From: Spirosoma endbachense
Lineage (GTDB): Bacteria; Bacteroidota; Bacteroidia; Cytophagales; Spirosomataceae
DNA: 64,000 nt
Assembly: GCF_010233585.1 (NCBI RefSeq)
Contig: NZ_CP045997.1
Span: 1,002,522 to 1,066,521, forward strand
Direction: 5' to 3'
The position numbers and the translations under genes were made by a program. Within the stretch, counting starts at the first letter, position 1. Each line of letters starts with the position of its first letter. This document shows, piece by piece, positions 19,704-28,658 of this stretch. The notes below the pieces were generated by a model. That model saw only the letters and a program-made list of their open reading frames with translations, was not told where the DNA came from and did not search any database.

Positions 19704-20519
19704 TTAGCCAAAACGCTTTTCCAACCACCGAACGGCATAGGGAACGATATCGGCGGCTGGTAGAAGCACAGAAGCCGCAGCACCAATCAGCCCTTGATTA
19801 CTACCCTTTGTTGCTAGAAACTCTTCGACAATGGTTTTGAAATAGTCAGTATCCAGTCCATCTACTACCGGATCGACTGTATCGAACTCTTCAATCATAC
19901 GCCAATCAACATGGCCATTGATTTGCAGGGGAACCTCCATTCGGCGGATATGTTTACCCGGTATCCGGGCCAGGTGCTCGGCATGATGAAGCAGGCTCAT
20001 TGTATCGAGGGGAGCGCCAATCATCAGAATCTTCCCCGATACAGAGACCAGCTTTGCAAAGGGCGAACCTGGTCCATACCCGTAGTCGAGCGGATGATCA
20101 GCAATAAACCAATTGGCCCGCCCACCAATGGCGACGACTGATGCGCCCGGATTTAAACTTCGTTGAGCCCCAGGGATTGTGCGGGCAAATTCAGCAAAAA
20201 CACCATGATCCCGGCTCGCTCTGGAATATAGAGGATGAAAAGGAGGAATATCAGTTTTAAGTGCATTCGGTACTCGTCCCGTTTCATCGAGCGCATTCTC
20301 ATGCTGCGAGTCCCAGTTAACGTAACAAAGCAGCGTACCTTCACTACCAATTACATCCAGAATGGCTCCAATCAGGGCATCTGGACCGTTAAGCATTGGC
20401 CCCACAGCACGTAAGCTGGCATGCACCATAACAGCATTTCCGGCGTGTAGCCAAATAGTCGTTAACTGTTCGCCAAGTAAGCGACGTGTCCAGTAAAGGC
20501 TATCTCCAACCAGTAGCAT
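19704..20519 (-). CDS. AAC(3) family aminoglycoside N-acetyltransferase-like protein
   Basis: A 271-residue Antibiotic_NAT family protein. Matching blocks: VMVHASLRAVGPMLNGPDAL (substrate and CoA site near the N-terminus), GSEGTLLCYVNWDS, RTIPGAQRSLNPGASVVAIG (the R-S-x-P-type block, here with N-P), YGYGPGSPFAKL, and MIGAPLDTMSLLHHAEHLA. True AAC(3) enzymes transfer acetyl from acetyl-CoA to the 3-amino group of 2-deoxystreptamine antibiotics. Chromosomal homologues may have other substrates. It lies 14 bp downstream of the glycosyltransferase on the same strand, likely in one transcript. Confidence 0.85.
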   Translation of the reverse strand: MLLVGDSLYWTRRLLGEQLTTIWLHAGNAVMVHASLRAVGPMLNGPDALIGAILDVIGSEGTLLCYVNWDSQHENALDETGRVPNALKTDIPPFHPLYSRASRDHGVFAEFARTIPGAQRSLNPGASVVAIGGRANWFIADHPLDYGYGPGSPFAKLVSVSGKILMIGAPLDTMSLLHHAEHLARIPGKHIRRMEVPLQINGHVDWRMIEEFDTVDPVVDGLDTDYFKTIVEEFLATKGSNQGLIGAAASVLLPAADIVPYAVRWLEKRFG

Positions 20520-20533
20520 ACAAAAGCTCCAGA

Positions 20534-21334
20534 CTAAACCGCATCAACCGGCTCGGCCATTGTTTCGGCGGCTTGTCGGCGTGGAATGTAGTGCCGGAAA
20601 AAACTACTGACTTTCATTTGCAGAACGCCGAAAACTGCCTCTTTGAATATTTTGGTGGACATTTTAGAAACGCCCTTTGTACGGTCAGTAAAAATGATGG
20701 GCACTTCTTTAATTCGAAAACCGTATTTCCAGCACGTAAATTTCATTTCGATCTGGAAGGCATAACCAACAAATTTGATTGGATTGTGAAGAATCACTTC
20801 CAGTACATCATGGCGGTAGCACACAAAACCCGCCGTTGGGTCCATAATCGACATGCCGGTAATGAATCGCACATACACGCCAGCAAAATAAGACATCAGT
20901 ACCCGCCCCATCGGCCAGTTGACAACGTTAACTCCGCGAATATAGCGAGAGCCAACTGCTACGTCAGCGCGATCAGGCCCTTCATCGGCGCACGCATGAT
21001 AAAGCTTGATGAGGTCATCCGGGTTGTGCGAGAAGTCGGCGTCCATCTCGAAGAGATAGTGGTAACCCCGCGATAAGGCCCATTTAAACCCATCGATATA
21101 AGCCGTGCCCAGGCCGAGTTTACCGCGCCGTTCGAGCAGATGCAACCGGGACGGCGATCCACTTCCATTATATTCTTCCTGTAAATCACGGACGCGCCGG
21201 GCCGTGCCATCGGGTGAGCCATCGTCAACGATCAGTAGATCGAACGGCTCTGGCAGTGAGAACACTTTACGGATAATAGCTTCGATGTTCTCAATTTCAT
21301 TATAAGTGGGAATTACTACCAGACGTTCTTTCAC
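20534..21334 (-). CDS. Polyprenol-phosphate mannosyltransferase-type GT2
   Basis: A 266-residue GT-A glycosyltransferase. The N-terminus VIPTYNEIENIEAII and LLIVDDGSPDGTARRV are the dolichol-phosphate mannose synthase (DPM1) signature. FEMDADFSHNPDDL carries the DxD metal site, and VNWPMGRVLMSYFAG and DPTAGFVCYRHDVLE follow. It lacks the long C-terminal membrane domain of some relatives, so it resembles the single-domain DPM1 form. It makes polyprenyl-phosphate sugars at the inner membrane for later transfer. The sugar is not decidable. Confidence 0.9.
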   Translation of the reverse strand: MKERLVVIPTYNEIENIEAIIRKVFSLPEPFDLLIVDDGSPDGTARRVRDLQEEYNGSGSPSRLHLLERRGKLGLGTAYIDGFKWALSRGYHYLFEMDADFSHNPDDLIKLYHACADEGPDRADVAVGSRYIRGVNVVNWPMGRVLMSYFAGVYVRFITGMSIMDPTAGFVCYRHDVLEVILHNPIKFVGYAFQIEMKFTCWKYGFRIKEVPIIFTDRTKGVSKMSTKIFKEAVFGVLQMKVSSFFRHYIPRRQAAETMAEPVDAV

Positions 21335-21360
21335 GACCTATTGAGTGGGTTAGCAAGTGG

Positions 21361-21393
21361 CCAATATCGGTACTATTACAACAACGATATTGG
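21361..21393. terminator. Hairpin after hemG
   Basis: CCAATATCG (21361-21369) pairs with CGATATTGG (21385-21393) across a 15-nt loop. It lies between hemG and the GT2 gene, both on minus, and may end or attenuate the hemG transcript. Confidence 0.45.
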
Positions 21394-21415
21394 TAGTTTT
21401 TGTACAAAATAACTA

Positions 21416-22762
21416 TTAAAATTTGTTAATCAGTGATTTGCTGCTCAATTGATTAGCCAGTTGCCGGGCTTTACCAAGACAATCGGAGAGCGAAACACCC
21501 TTATACCAATTGGCACATACCAGCAACGCATCTTTTTCAACGGCTTCAGCCTGCTGCTTTACCGACACTATCCTGGAATCATACTGCGGAATAGCGCGCT
21601 CCCAGCGAGTAAGGGCTCGAAAAACAGGCTCTTTTGCCGTTATTCCAAAACTGGTCCTTAATTCCTGATGAACCTTTTCGAACAGTACGCCATCGGGAAG
21701 TCGAGCGTTGCGCTCACCCGACTGACCACCTACCATAGTCGTAATCAGCACTTCATCCTCGGGGCAACGACCATCAAAAATGGAACTGCTCCAGATGTGT
21801 CCAGATGCAAAACGCCCCTCGACTTTTGGATTCAGTCCGCCAAAACCATTTAGAGGATGCTGAACATCAGCCCGTTTGTAGACCGAGTGAACGGCGGTCA
21901 TGGGCGGGTATTCGACCTCACGAAGCGCATTTGCAAAGTCAGGGTAAGTAGCTGCTACCAACCGGGCGGCTGTATCAGTACCAATAGCCAGTACCAGTGT
22001 ATCAACGGTTTGGGTGCCGGTTGCTGCGTCAACCTGCCAGCCGTCGCTGGTTCGGGTAATACGTTCGACCCGATCGTTGAGCGACAGACTGGTGAGCCGG
22101 TTGGCCAGGGCATTGGGCAATGCCTGCATCCCATTCCGGAAACTGAACGACTGACGACGTCCAGCGGCTGATTGATTTTTTATCAACCCCCGTAGTACCG
22201 ATCCATATTCTTTTTCATAGTGCAGAAGAATCGGAAACGTTTCGGAGACCAGCAGATGTTCGGGATCGCCCGCATAAATTCCACCTACAAACGGTGCCAG
22301 CGCATAATCGACAATCTCATTGGAAAAACGGCGTCTGAAAAATTGCGCTAACGTTTCCCCTTCCGGCGATTTTGTTTTGTTGTTCCGCTCTCGGAAGATC
22401 GCCAGTTTTGTTTTCCAGCTAAAAAAATTGCCGAACAAAAGCGATGGCGGACCTGATGGTAACTGCCGGTACTGACCATCGCGAAAAATATAGCGCGCTT
22501 TACTAACGGGTTTACTGAACGTCAGTTCTGGGGTGAGGCCCAGTTTGTCGAGCCAAAGCAATAGATCAGCGTCGCCAAGCAACGAATTAGGGCCTAACTC
22601 GCGCAGATATTGTTGTCCTGCCGGTCCGGTTGCCCATTGTGAGCCAATATAGCCACCGGCTCGTCCGGCTGCTTCCCAAATATGATAGTCAATACCCTGC
22701 TGCTGGAGTTCATAGGCCAGTGTAAGCCCCGAAATTCCTGCGCCAATAATGCCAATAGTCAT
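21416..22762 (-). CDS. hemG: Protoporphyrinogen/coproporphyrinogen oxidase
   Basis: A 448-residue FAD enzyme oxidising (copro)protoporphyrinogen IX in heme synthesis. The FAD-binding motif is GAGISGLTLAYELQQQG, followed by AGRAGGYIGSQ. PPOX-type blocks follow: RELGPNSLLGDADLL, FVGGIYAGDPEHL and the C-terminal CANWYKGVSLSDCLGKARQL, which closes the FAD site. The length fits the HemY-type family. Its ATG overlaps the stop of the DUF4296 gene by 4 bases, so the two are coupled. Confidence 0.93.
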   Translation of the reverse strand: MTIGIIGAGISGLTLAYELQQQGIDYHIWEAAGRAGGYIGSQWATGPAGQQYLRELGPNSLLGDADLLLWLDKLGLTPELTFSKPVSKARYIFRDGQYRQLPSGPPSLLFGNFFSWKTKLAIFRERNNKTKSPEGETLAQFFRRRFSNEIVDYALAPFVGGIYAGDPEHLLVSETFPILLHYEKEYGSVLRGLIKNQSAAGRRQSFSFRNGMQALPNALANRLTSLSLNDRVERITRTSDGWQVDAATGTQTVDTLVLAIGTDTAARLVAATYPDFANALREVEYPPMTAVHSVYKRADVQHPLNGFGGLNPKVEGRFASGHIWSSSIFDGRCPEDEVLITTMVGGQSGERNARLPDGVLFEKVHQELRTSFGITAKEPVFRALTRWERAIPQYDSRIVSVKQQAEAVEKDALLVCANWYKGVSLSDCLGKARQLANQLSSKSLINKF

Positions 22763-23142
22763 GAACGGGTTGGTTTTTTGGGCGCTTCCGTTTTCTTTTT
22801 CAGGTTGTCGACGACCTGCTTGTAGATAGCTTCCATCTCACTCGGGTGCGATGAGTAATACGTATAGCTTTTCGAATAGGCTGCTGTATCTACCTTAAAC
22901 TTCTTAAAAATCTGATTTTCAAGGTGCTTATACGCTAAATTAGACGAATCGATCGATCGAAGCCCCAAACGACTGACGCGCGATTCGGCCATATGTACTT
23001 CGGTCAGAATATTGGCCATACGATCCTCAGGAATTAGATTTTCCGGGCGTTTATCTTCGGCGGACTGGCAACTCGGCAACAGTCCTATACCAAGCATTGC
23101 CAGGGCCATCCAGATGGTTTGTTTCATCAGATGCCAACGCAT
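22759..23142 (-). CDS. DUF4296 domain lipoprotein
   Basis: A 127-residue protein. From Met6 the N-terminus MKQTIWMALAMLGIGLLPSC is a lipoprotein signal with lipidated Cys. The best start is therefore likely the ATG near 23127, not 23142. The mature part LIPEDRMANILTEVHMAE to YKHLENQIFKKFKVD fits DUF4296, a Bacteroidota-only family of unknown function. The tail is Lys/Pro-rich. It is translationally coupled to hemG. Confidence 0.88.
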   Translation of the reverse strand: MRWHLMKQTIWMALAMLGIGLLPSCQSAEDKRPENLIPEDRMANILTEVHMAESRVSRLGLRSIDSSNLAYKHLENQIFKKFKVDTAAYSKSYTYYSSHPSEMEAIYKQVVDNLKKKTEAPKKPTRS

Positions 23143-23225
23143 AGTTTTAAGCGTTAATTTTGTAAGATAATCCGGCGTGTCAAAGTTCGGGATTGGTTGT
23201 TAAAATAACATAACGCCTAATTGAT

Positions 23226-24092
23226 ATGGACGAGTTCTTGGCCCGGCTACGTAATTTCGATATTCAGATCCGAAAGGCAGTCAATTCGCAGATGCGTGGT
23301 AGCTTTCGCTCTGTTTTTAAAGGATCGGGATTGGAGTTCAGTGATTTACGTATCTATCAGTACGGTGATGATGTGCGGGCTATCGACTGGAACGTGTCGT
23401 CGAAAGGACACGGTACGTTCGTAAAAGTATTTCGGGAAGAGAAAGATCAGACCGTTTTTTTTGTCGTGGATGTTAGCGCATCGCAGCAGGTTGGTCCACA
23501 GCACCGGGCTAAATTAGATGCCACCAAAGAGGTGTGTGGGGTGCTGGCCATGTCGGCCATTCGCGAAGCCAGCCACGTGGGTCTGTACTGTTTTTCGGAT
23601 CAGAAAGAGCGATATATCAAGCCCTCAAACAGCTTAAAAACGGGTTATCAGTTGATAATGAGCCTGTTTAAGTTACAGCCCGAATCGGCCCGCACCAATC
23701 TGGCTGATGCGTTGCTGTTTACGCTGAACTGCCTTAAACGCCGTAGTGTCGTTATCCTGCTCTCCGACTTTATCGATCAGGGATACGAACATAATCTGAA
23801 GGCGCTGGCAAGAAAACACGATTTGGTCGTTATTCATTTTTATGACCAGCGCGAGGTGAATTTACCCCGGCTTGGTATTATTCCGGTTCACGATACCGAG
23901 AATGGCCGGACTGTCTGGCTCAATACCTCGTCGGCCTCATTCCGAAACCGCCTGCGCGAAACGTTTCAGCAAAACCAGTCCCGGCTGGAGCGGCTTTGTA
24001 AACAATTTAATGCCAATTATCTGGTGCTCGATTCGCAGGAAGATTTTATACCGAAGCTTATTGACTTGTTTCGGATCAGAAAGTATCAATGA
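23226..24092 (+). CDS. DUF58 domain protein (Bat cluster)
   Basis: A 288-residue protein of the DUF58 family: residues 20-60 contain RGSFRSVFKGSGLEFSDLR and DDVRAIDWNVSSKG. A VWA-like fold follows with FFVVDVSASQQVG (a DxSxS-type MIDAS start) and VILLSDFID. In Bacteroidota these proteins are encoded between moxR and the batABCDE genes and are thought to work with the MoxR AAA+ chaperone in envelope stress. It overlaps the next gene by 4 bp (ATGA). A TAATTTTG -7-like box lies at 23155-23162. No moxR is adjacent here. Confidence 0.9.
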   Translation: MDEFLARLRNFDIQIRKAVNSQMRGSFRSVFKGSGLEFSDLRIYQYGDDVRAIDWNVSSKGHGTFVKVFREEKDQTVFFVVDVSASQQVGPQHRAKLDATKEVCGVLAMSAIREASHVGLYCFSDQKERYIKPSNSLKTGYQLIMSLFKLQPESARTNLADALLFTLNCLKRRSVVILLSDFIDQGYEHNLKALARKHDLVVIHFYDQREVNLPRLGIIPVHDTENGRTVWLNTSSASFRNRLRETFQQNQSRLERLCKQFNANYLVLDSQEDFIPKLIDLFRIRKYQ

Positions 24093-25099
24093 ATTCTGAC
24101 AAAGGCAGATTAGTGGCTCATACAATTCGATTACTTAGTAGTTTCTGTCTGTTTACAGTGTCGTTGTGGGCGCAGCCGCCTGCGAAACCAGCACTAAAAG
24201 GGCAATTTCTGGACGATAGTATTGAAATCGGACGGCCGTTTCGGTATGCGCTTACCTATCGTCATCCGCCATCGGCCGAGGTCCTTTTTCCCGACACATC
24301 CCGGCATTTTCTTCCATTTCGAGTGAAAGAAATAAGCGTTTCGCCGACACAGACAACGGGCGAAGGCCTTGCTTCCATTAGCCGGGACAGTGCCGTTTAT
24401 ACGCTCATTTCATTTGAAACCGACTCTGTGCAATTGTTGCAGGTACCTATTCGATTGATTAACGCCAGTGATTGTACCTACCTGACCACTCTGGTCGATA
24501 CTGTATTTTTGCGATCGAAACTTACATCGCCGGGCGCGAATACTGCGTCGAACCAAAGCCTGACCCTGGCGTCACAAACCCAGCTGGCCCGCTTGCAACA
24601 GCAGTTTAATTACCCGGTTTTAGGAGAGGTGCTGCTTGTGGCAACGGCATTGTTGACGCTGATCTACCTGCTGTTTGGCCAGTCGATTCGTCGGCAATTA
24701 CGTATCTATCAGCTTTATCAGCAGCATAAACGGTTTCTGCGGGATTATGCCCGGCTAAGCCGAAGCTTAAATGCCGATACGGCCCCCGAAAGTGCTAATC
24801 AGGCCGTTATTCTCTGGAAAACGTATCTTGAACAACTGGAACGACAGCCTTATGCATCGCTGACAACACCTGAAATTGCGGATCGCACCGGCGATGATCG
24901 TGTTGCCGACGCGCTACGGGAAGCCGACCGTATGATTTATGGTGGAACGTTTTCGGCACAGTCGCCGGATGCGCTGCGGGTGTTGCGCGATGTTGCTAGT
25001 CAGGCCTATCGTCGGCGTCGATATGTAATGCAGACATCGTCAGTACCTGCCAGGCCCGAAACGTTGTCGGATAGAGCGGAGTCGTCAACTTTTTCGTAA
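24089..25099 (+). CDS. Membrane-anchored Bat-cluster protein, hypothetical
   Basis: A 336-residue protein with a signal peptide (LLSSFCLFTVSLWAQ). An Ig-like extracytoplasmic domain of about 140 residues follows, then one membrane helix (LGEVLLVATALLTLIYLLF, about residues 183-201). The cytoplasmic tail is helical and Arg/Gln-rich. This layout resembles BatD-type or DUF4381-type proteins that stand beside VWA proteins in Bat operons, but no diagnostic motif is present. It lies between the DUF58 gene (4-bp overlap) and the BatA-like gene (1-bp gap), so it is part of one operon. Confidence 0.78.
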   Translation: MNSDKGRLVAHTIRLLSSFCLFTVSLWAQPPAKPALKGQFLDDSIEIGRPFRYALTYRHPPSAEVLFPDTSRHFLPFRVKEISVSPTQTTGEGLASISRDSAVYTLISFETDSVQLLQVPIRLINASDCTYLTTLVDTVFLRSKLTSPGANTASNQSLTLASQTQLARLQQQFNYPVLGEVLLVATALLTLIYLLFGQSIRRQLRIYQLYQQHKRFLRDYARLSRSLNADTAPESANQAVILWKTYLEQLERQPYASLTTPEIADRTGDDRVADALREADRMIYGGTFSAQSPDALRVLRDVASQAYRRRRYVMQTSSVPARPETLSDRAESSTFS

Positions 25100-25100
25100 C

Positions 25101-26177
25101 ATGGAACCCTGGTACTCACTTCATTGGTTTGACCCGGATCTATGGGCGCAATTTCGGTTCACTAATCCGTTGGCTCTTTACCTGATTCCAACGGTAGGGT
25201 TACTATTGGCAATACGGTACTACCTGCATCGGGGGGCGCAACAACGCCTGAACCTGTCGCTGGGGTCGGTAGGGGGGCGGAGTCAGGCTGAGCGGTTTAA
25301 TGAGAATGCGGTTCGGGCCAATCAGATTCTGATTAGTTCGTTACGCTTTCTGTTGCCCAGTAGCATCTTAATCGCCCTGAGCCTTTTACTGGTAGCCCTG
25401 GCGCGGCCTCAGCTTGTGGAAACGCATCGTGTGGAGCAGTCAGAAGGAATTGATATTATGCTGGCTATGGACGTGTCGTCGTCTATGACCGAAACCGATC
25501 TGCCGCCCAATCGTCTGGCAGCGGCTAAACGGGTAGCCCAAACGTTTATCAATGGTCGTAAAAGTGACCGCATTGGGCTGGTTATTTTTGCGGGTGAAGC
25601 GTTTTCTCTTTGCCCACTCACGACCGATCATGACTTGCTGAAACAGTATTTAAGCGAACTTGACGACAAGATGATCGACGCATCGGGTACCGCCATCGGC
25701 GATGCACTGGCTCGTTGCATTAACCGGATGCGCGAATCTGGTGTGTTAAGTCAGGATTCAACGCAATCTGCGAAGAAGCGGAGTAAGATCGTGATTCTGA
25801 TCAGTGATGGTGATAATACGGCTGGTAACCTCGACCCCATTACGGCAGCTCGTTTAGCCAAAGCGTTTAATATCCGGCTCTATACCATTGCTGTTGGTCG
25901 GGTTACCCGTTCCAGCACGTCGGCTTCGACCATCGATGAGGGTATCCTGAAAACGATTGCCGGTATTGGCAGTGGCAGTTTTTTCCGGGCAATCGATGCC
26001 GGTCGATTGCGGTCTGTTTTTGCCCAGATCGACCGCCTGGAAAAAGCGCCTGTTCGAATGATGGTCTACGAAGATGTGCAGGACTGCTACCGGGCTTATT
26101 TATACTGGGCAATCTCATTTCTGTTGTTTGCGCTGTGTCTGAAAACCACCATTGTCGGAAATATTCTGGAAGATTAA
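25101..26177 (+). CDS. batA: BatA-like VWA domain membrane protein
   Basis: A 358-residue protein. Two N-terminal membrane segments (about 25-42 and 78-100) flank a cytoplasmic stretch. A VWA domain follows with a complete MIDAS: DVSSSMTETD (DxSxS), the Thr in ASGTAIGDAL and the Asp in ISDGDNTAG. A last membrane segment lies near residue 335. In Bacteroidota BatA is linked with the aerotolerance (Bat) cluster. The usual batB, batC, batD and batE do not follow; rnhB does, after 60 bp. So the cluster here is a short DUF58-membrane protein-BatA version. Confidence 0.88.
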   Translation: MEPWYSLHWFDPDLWAQFRFTNPLALYLIPTVGLLLAIRYYLHRGAQQRLNLSLGSVGGRSQAERFNENAVRANQILISSLRFLLPSSILIALSLLLVALARPQLVETHRVEQSEGIDIMLAMDVSSSMTETDLPPNRLAAAKRVAQTFINGRKSDRIGLVIFAGEAFSLCPLTTDHDLLKQYLSELDDKMIDASGTAIGDALARCINRMRESGVLSQDSTQSAKKRSKIVILISDGDNTAGNLDPITAARLAKAFNIRLYTIAVGRVTRSSTSASTIDEGILKTIAGIGSGSFFRAIDAGRLRSVFAQIDRLEKAPVRMMVYEDVQDCYRAYLYWAISFLLFALCLKTTIVGNILED

Positions 26178-26237
26178 TTAGCCGGATTCGGTATGCCGTT
26201 GCAAACCATAAGCCGAATGTTGTAAACCGAATCGCAT

Positions 26238-26813
26238 ATGCTTAAATCGTATTATAATGCTGACGCAATCGAAGCTGGGCTGGATGAAGTTGGGCGCGGC
26301 TGTTTGGCTGGCCCGGTAGTAGCAGCTGCGGTGATCCTGCCCAAAGACTATACGCATCCGATTCTGAACGACTCGAAACAACTGACCCGCAAGCAACGGG
26401 AAACACTCCGCACCGACATCAAACGCGATGCGCTGGCGTGGGCAGTGGCTGAAGTTTCGCACGAGGATATTGATCGGATCAATATTCTGAAAGCGAGTTT
26501 TCTGGCCATGCATCGTGCCGTCGATTCGCTTGTGATTCGGCCGGAGCATTTATTGGTTGATGGTAATCGCTTTGTACCGTACCCGATGATTCCGCATACG
26601 TGTATTATAAAGGGTGATGCTCATTTTCTGTCGATTGCAGCTGCTTCAGTGCTGGCGAAAACCTATCGTGATGATTTGATGGAGCAGTTGGGGCTGGAGT
26701 TTCCCGCTTATGGATGGGCCAGGAATGTAGGTTATCCAACGCCTGTTCATCGGGAGGCTATTCGGAAGTTCGGCCCAACGAAATACCACCGGATGAGCTT
26801 TCGGCTTTTATAG
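26238..26813 (+). CDS. rnhB: Ribonuclease HII
   Basis: A 191-residue enzyme cutting the RNA strand of RNA-DNA hybrids and single ribonucleotides in DNA. The signature [19 protein letters not shown] contains the first Asp and Glu of the DEDD-type site. LLVDGNRF contains a further catalytic Asp, and [22 protein letters not shown] the last conserved block. Length is typical. It follows batA by 60 bp on the same strand. Confidence 0.95.
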   Translation: MLKSYYNADAIEAGLDEVGRGCLAGPVVAAAVILPKDYTHPILNDSKQLTRKQRETLRTDIKRDALAWAVAEVSHEDIDRINILKASFLAMHRAVDSLVIRPEHLLVDGNRFVPYPMIPHTCIIKGDAHFLSIAAASVLAKTYRDDLMEQLGLEFPAYGWARNVGYPTPVHREAIRKFGPTKYHRMSFRLL

Positions 26814-26817
26814 AAAA

Positions 26818-26842
26818 AGCCACTGCTCATATCGCAGTGGCT
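26818..26842. terminator. Bidirectional terminator rnhB / NTF2-like
   Basis: AGCCACTGC (26818-26826) and GCAGTGGCT (26834-26842) with a 7-nt loop, between convergent genes. An A-tract precedes it on plus, giving a T-run after the stem on minus, as expected for the NTF2-like gene. Confidence 0.75.
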
Positions 26843-26868
26843 ATGTAGTCCGGTGCAATTATACCCGC

Positions 26869-27390
26869 TTACTTGAGCCAGAATTCATCTTCGTGCGCTA
26901 CATCTGCAGAGTATACTTTAGCCCTGGTAATCTGGCCATTTTCAACGGTATAAACGTCAATGTTATCGACATCGAGTATGCCGCCGTTAGGCTGAACCGC
27001 TTTCCAGTGTACCAGGCAGGCAACGCTATTTCCGTTAGCCGTAAGAACCTTCACATCGGTCAATGCCAGTGTGTTGGATGATACGTCAAACATGCCACCT
27101 ACCATCTTGAAAACCTCTGCACTCGATTTTTTTGTGCCGGAGAAGCGGTTGTTGCCGGGCTGACTCCATTCGATATCTGGGTGTAAAGATGACGCCAGTT
27201 TTGCCTGATTTCCCTGCTGAACGGCGGTTAAAAAATCACTCACTACCTGCATTGATTGTGTTTCCATGGCTTTTTTGTTTGATTGGTTTGTGGTCATCTG
27301 ACGACCGGATTTAGTTGGATTGTTATTAGTTGACTGAGGAGTTGCGGAGTGACTTAGAGCGATCATTAGCGCAAGGACGATTGTTTTCAT
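26869..27390 (-). CDS. NTF2-like (SnoaL-type) protein, exported
   Basis: A 173-residue protein with a signal peptide (MKTIVLALMIALSHSATPQ), a Thr/Asn-rich linker and an NTF2-like domain at about 45-170: VVSDFLTAVQQGNQAKLASSLHPDIEW, then VTAN-type strands and VDVYTVENGQITRAKVY. Such folds bind small hydrophobic ligands or act as ketosteroid-isomerase-like enzymes; no catalytic set can be named. A second ATG at residue 41 (METQSMQVV) would give a cytoplasmic form. A TACCTTTG -7 box lies upstream on minus (27404-27411). It is divergent from the AraC regulator. Confidence 0.82.
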   Translation of the reverse strand: MKTIVLALMIALSHSATPQSTNNNPTKSGRQMTTNQSNKKAMETQSMQVVSDFLTAVQQGNQAKLASSLHPDIEWSQPGNNRFSGTKKSSAEVFKMVGGMFDVSSNTLALTDVKVLTANGNSVACLVHWKAVQPNGGILDVDNIDVYTVENGQITRAKVYSADVAHEDEFWLK

Positions 27391-27403
27391 GTCGTTTTTT
27401 TGA

Positions 27404-27411
27404 CAAAGGTA
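27404..27411 (-). promoter_or_regulatory. -7 box of the NTF2-like gene
   Basis: On the minus strand the sequence is TACCTTTG, an exact TAnnTTTG. It lies 13 bp upstream of the ATG at 27390. No well-spaced -33 TTG is visible. Confidence 0.4.
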
Positions 27412-27510
27412 TCGGGGCCTTTAGGGGCATGTTTTACCTTCAAACGCCAACCAATTACCATTTCACGACACCAGGAAATTCATGGTCAGATATTTCAGTA
27501 ACTTTACTTC

Positions 27511-28530
27511 ATGCAAGACTATCAGAAACTTTTGGCGCTCAATCTGCTGGCCTATGCCGTTCAGAAGAATACATCTGTCGATGATTTATGCAGTCGATCA
27601 GGGCTGGAAATAGATGATTTGCGAAGCGAAACAAAAGACCAACTAACTACTGTACAGGTTAATAAACTCTGGCTCAATGCCATTGAACTGAGTCATGATC
27701 CCTTGTTTGGTCTTCATTTTGGCGAGTCATTGCAGGCGGCTGCGTTGGGGGTTGTAGGCGAGCTAATCCGGCATAGCCGCACCATTGGCGAAGCACTGAC
27801 TCACGCTGTTGCCTTTGCCCATTTGATTACAGACGCATTCGTGATGGAACTGGATCAGTCCAATCAGTCGGTTGCCATTCGGTTTATTCCGAACGAAGAA
27901 CGTCGACGTGAATCGCCGGTCGCTTTTCGGCAGAAAATGGACTTTTTTATGGCCTTTACGCTTCACGAGGTCGATGGTCTGATTCTGCGTAAAATGCAGC
28001 CGATTCGGGTAATGCTTCCGGTTGAAGGCCCTGATTTGCCGGAATACGAACGGGTGTTGCGTTGTCGGTCAATTCAGAACAGTAGTGAGTATCTGATCGA
28101 GTTTGATCATAAATACTGGGATGAGCCTATTCTGACGGCTGATTATGAATTACAGGGATTACTGCTCCGGAAGGTGAGTGCCATGAATGATGCGTTCACG
28201 AATACAAAAGCACTCAGTGAGCGAATCAATAAATTCCTGCTTGCGAATGCTTATCTGGGCGTTCCTACCCTTGACGCCATTGCGGCCAATTTAAATGTTA
28301 GTAGTCGGAGTTTGCAGCGAAAACTACAGGAAGAGGGCGTAACGTATCAGCAACTGACCGATTCAATCCGAAAATCCTTAGCCCTGCACTATCTGCAATC
28401 GGGTCAGTACCCCGTCAAAGAAGTGTCGTATATACTGGGCTATAACGAGTTGAGTGCGTTCAATCGGGCGTTCCGGCGCTGGACAGGGACAACGCCGGTC
28501 AGTTATCAACGGGAAATAAAGCAGGTTTAA
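27511..28530 (+). CDS. AraC family transcriptional regulator
   Basis: A 339-residue regulator of the OruR/ArgR-like subgroup. Residues about 20-200 form the ligand-binding domain (PF12625 type). The C-terminal 100 residues carry two helix-turn-helix motifs: PTLDAIAANLNVSSRSLQRK, then VKEVSYILGYNELSAFNRAF with the family RRWTGTTPVSYQ ending. It is divergent from the NTF2-like gene, with 120 bp between, and is a candidate regulator of it. The converging fadB is on the other strand. Confidence 0.9.
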   Translation: MQDYQKLLALNLLAYAVQKNTSVDDLCSRSGLEIDDLRSETKDQLTTVQVNKLWLNAIELSHDPLFGLHFGESLQAAALGVVGELIRHSRTIGEALTHAVAFAHLITDAFVMELDQSNQSVAIRFIPNEERRRESPVAFRQKMDFFMAFTLHEVDGLILRKMQPIRVMLPVEGPDLPEYERVLRCRSIQNSSEYLIEFDHKYWDEPILTADYELQGLLLRKVSAMNDAFTNTKALSERINKFLLANAYLGVPTLDAIAANLNVSSRSLQRKLQEEGVTYQQLTDSIRKSLALHYLQSGQYPVKEVSYILGYNELSAFNRAFRRWTGTTPVSYQREIKQV

Positions 28531-28564
28531 TAGCGGGTAAGCTGACCGTCGTAGCCGTAACCCA

Positions 28565-28604
28565 CCGTCTCTACCGATAGATGACGACCTATTGATAGAG
28601 ACGG
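28565..28604. repeat. GTCTCTA hairpin element, copy 2
   Basis: CCGTCTCTA (28565-28573) and TAGAGACGG (28596-28604) with an inner ATAG/CTAT pair (28577-28580 and 28589-28592). It lies between the convergent AraC and fadB genes, so it may be a terminator. The arms match those at 10125-10132 and 10211-10218. Confidence 0.55.
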
Positions 28605-28658
28605 CGAGTATAAACCGTTGCACTACAAAATCGGCTTTAGAGAATTGTTAATCGGATA

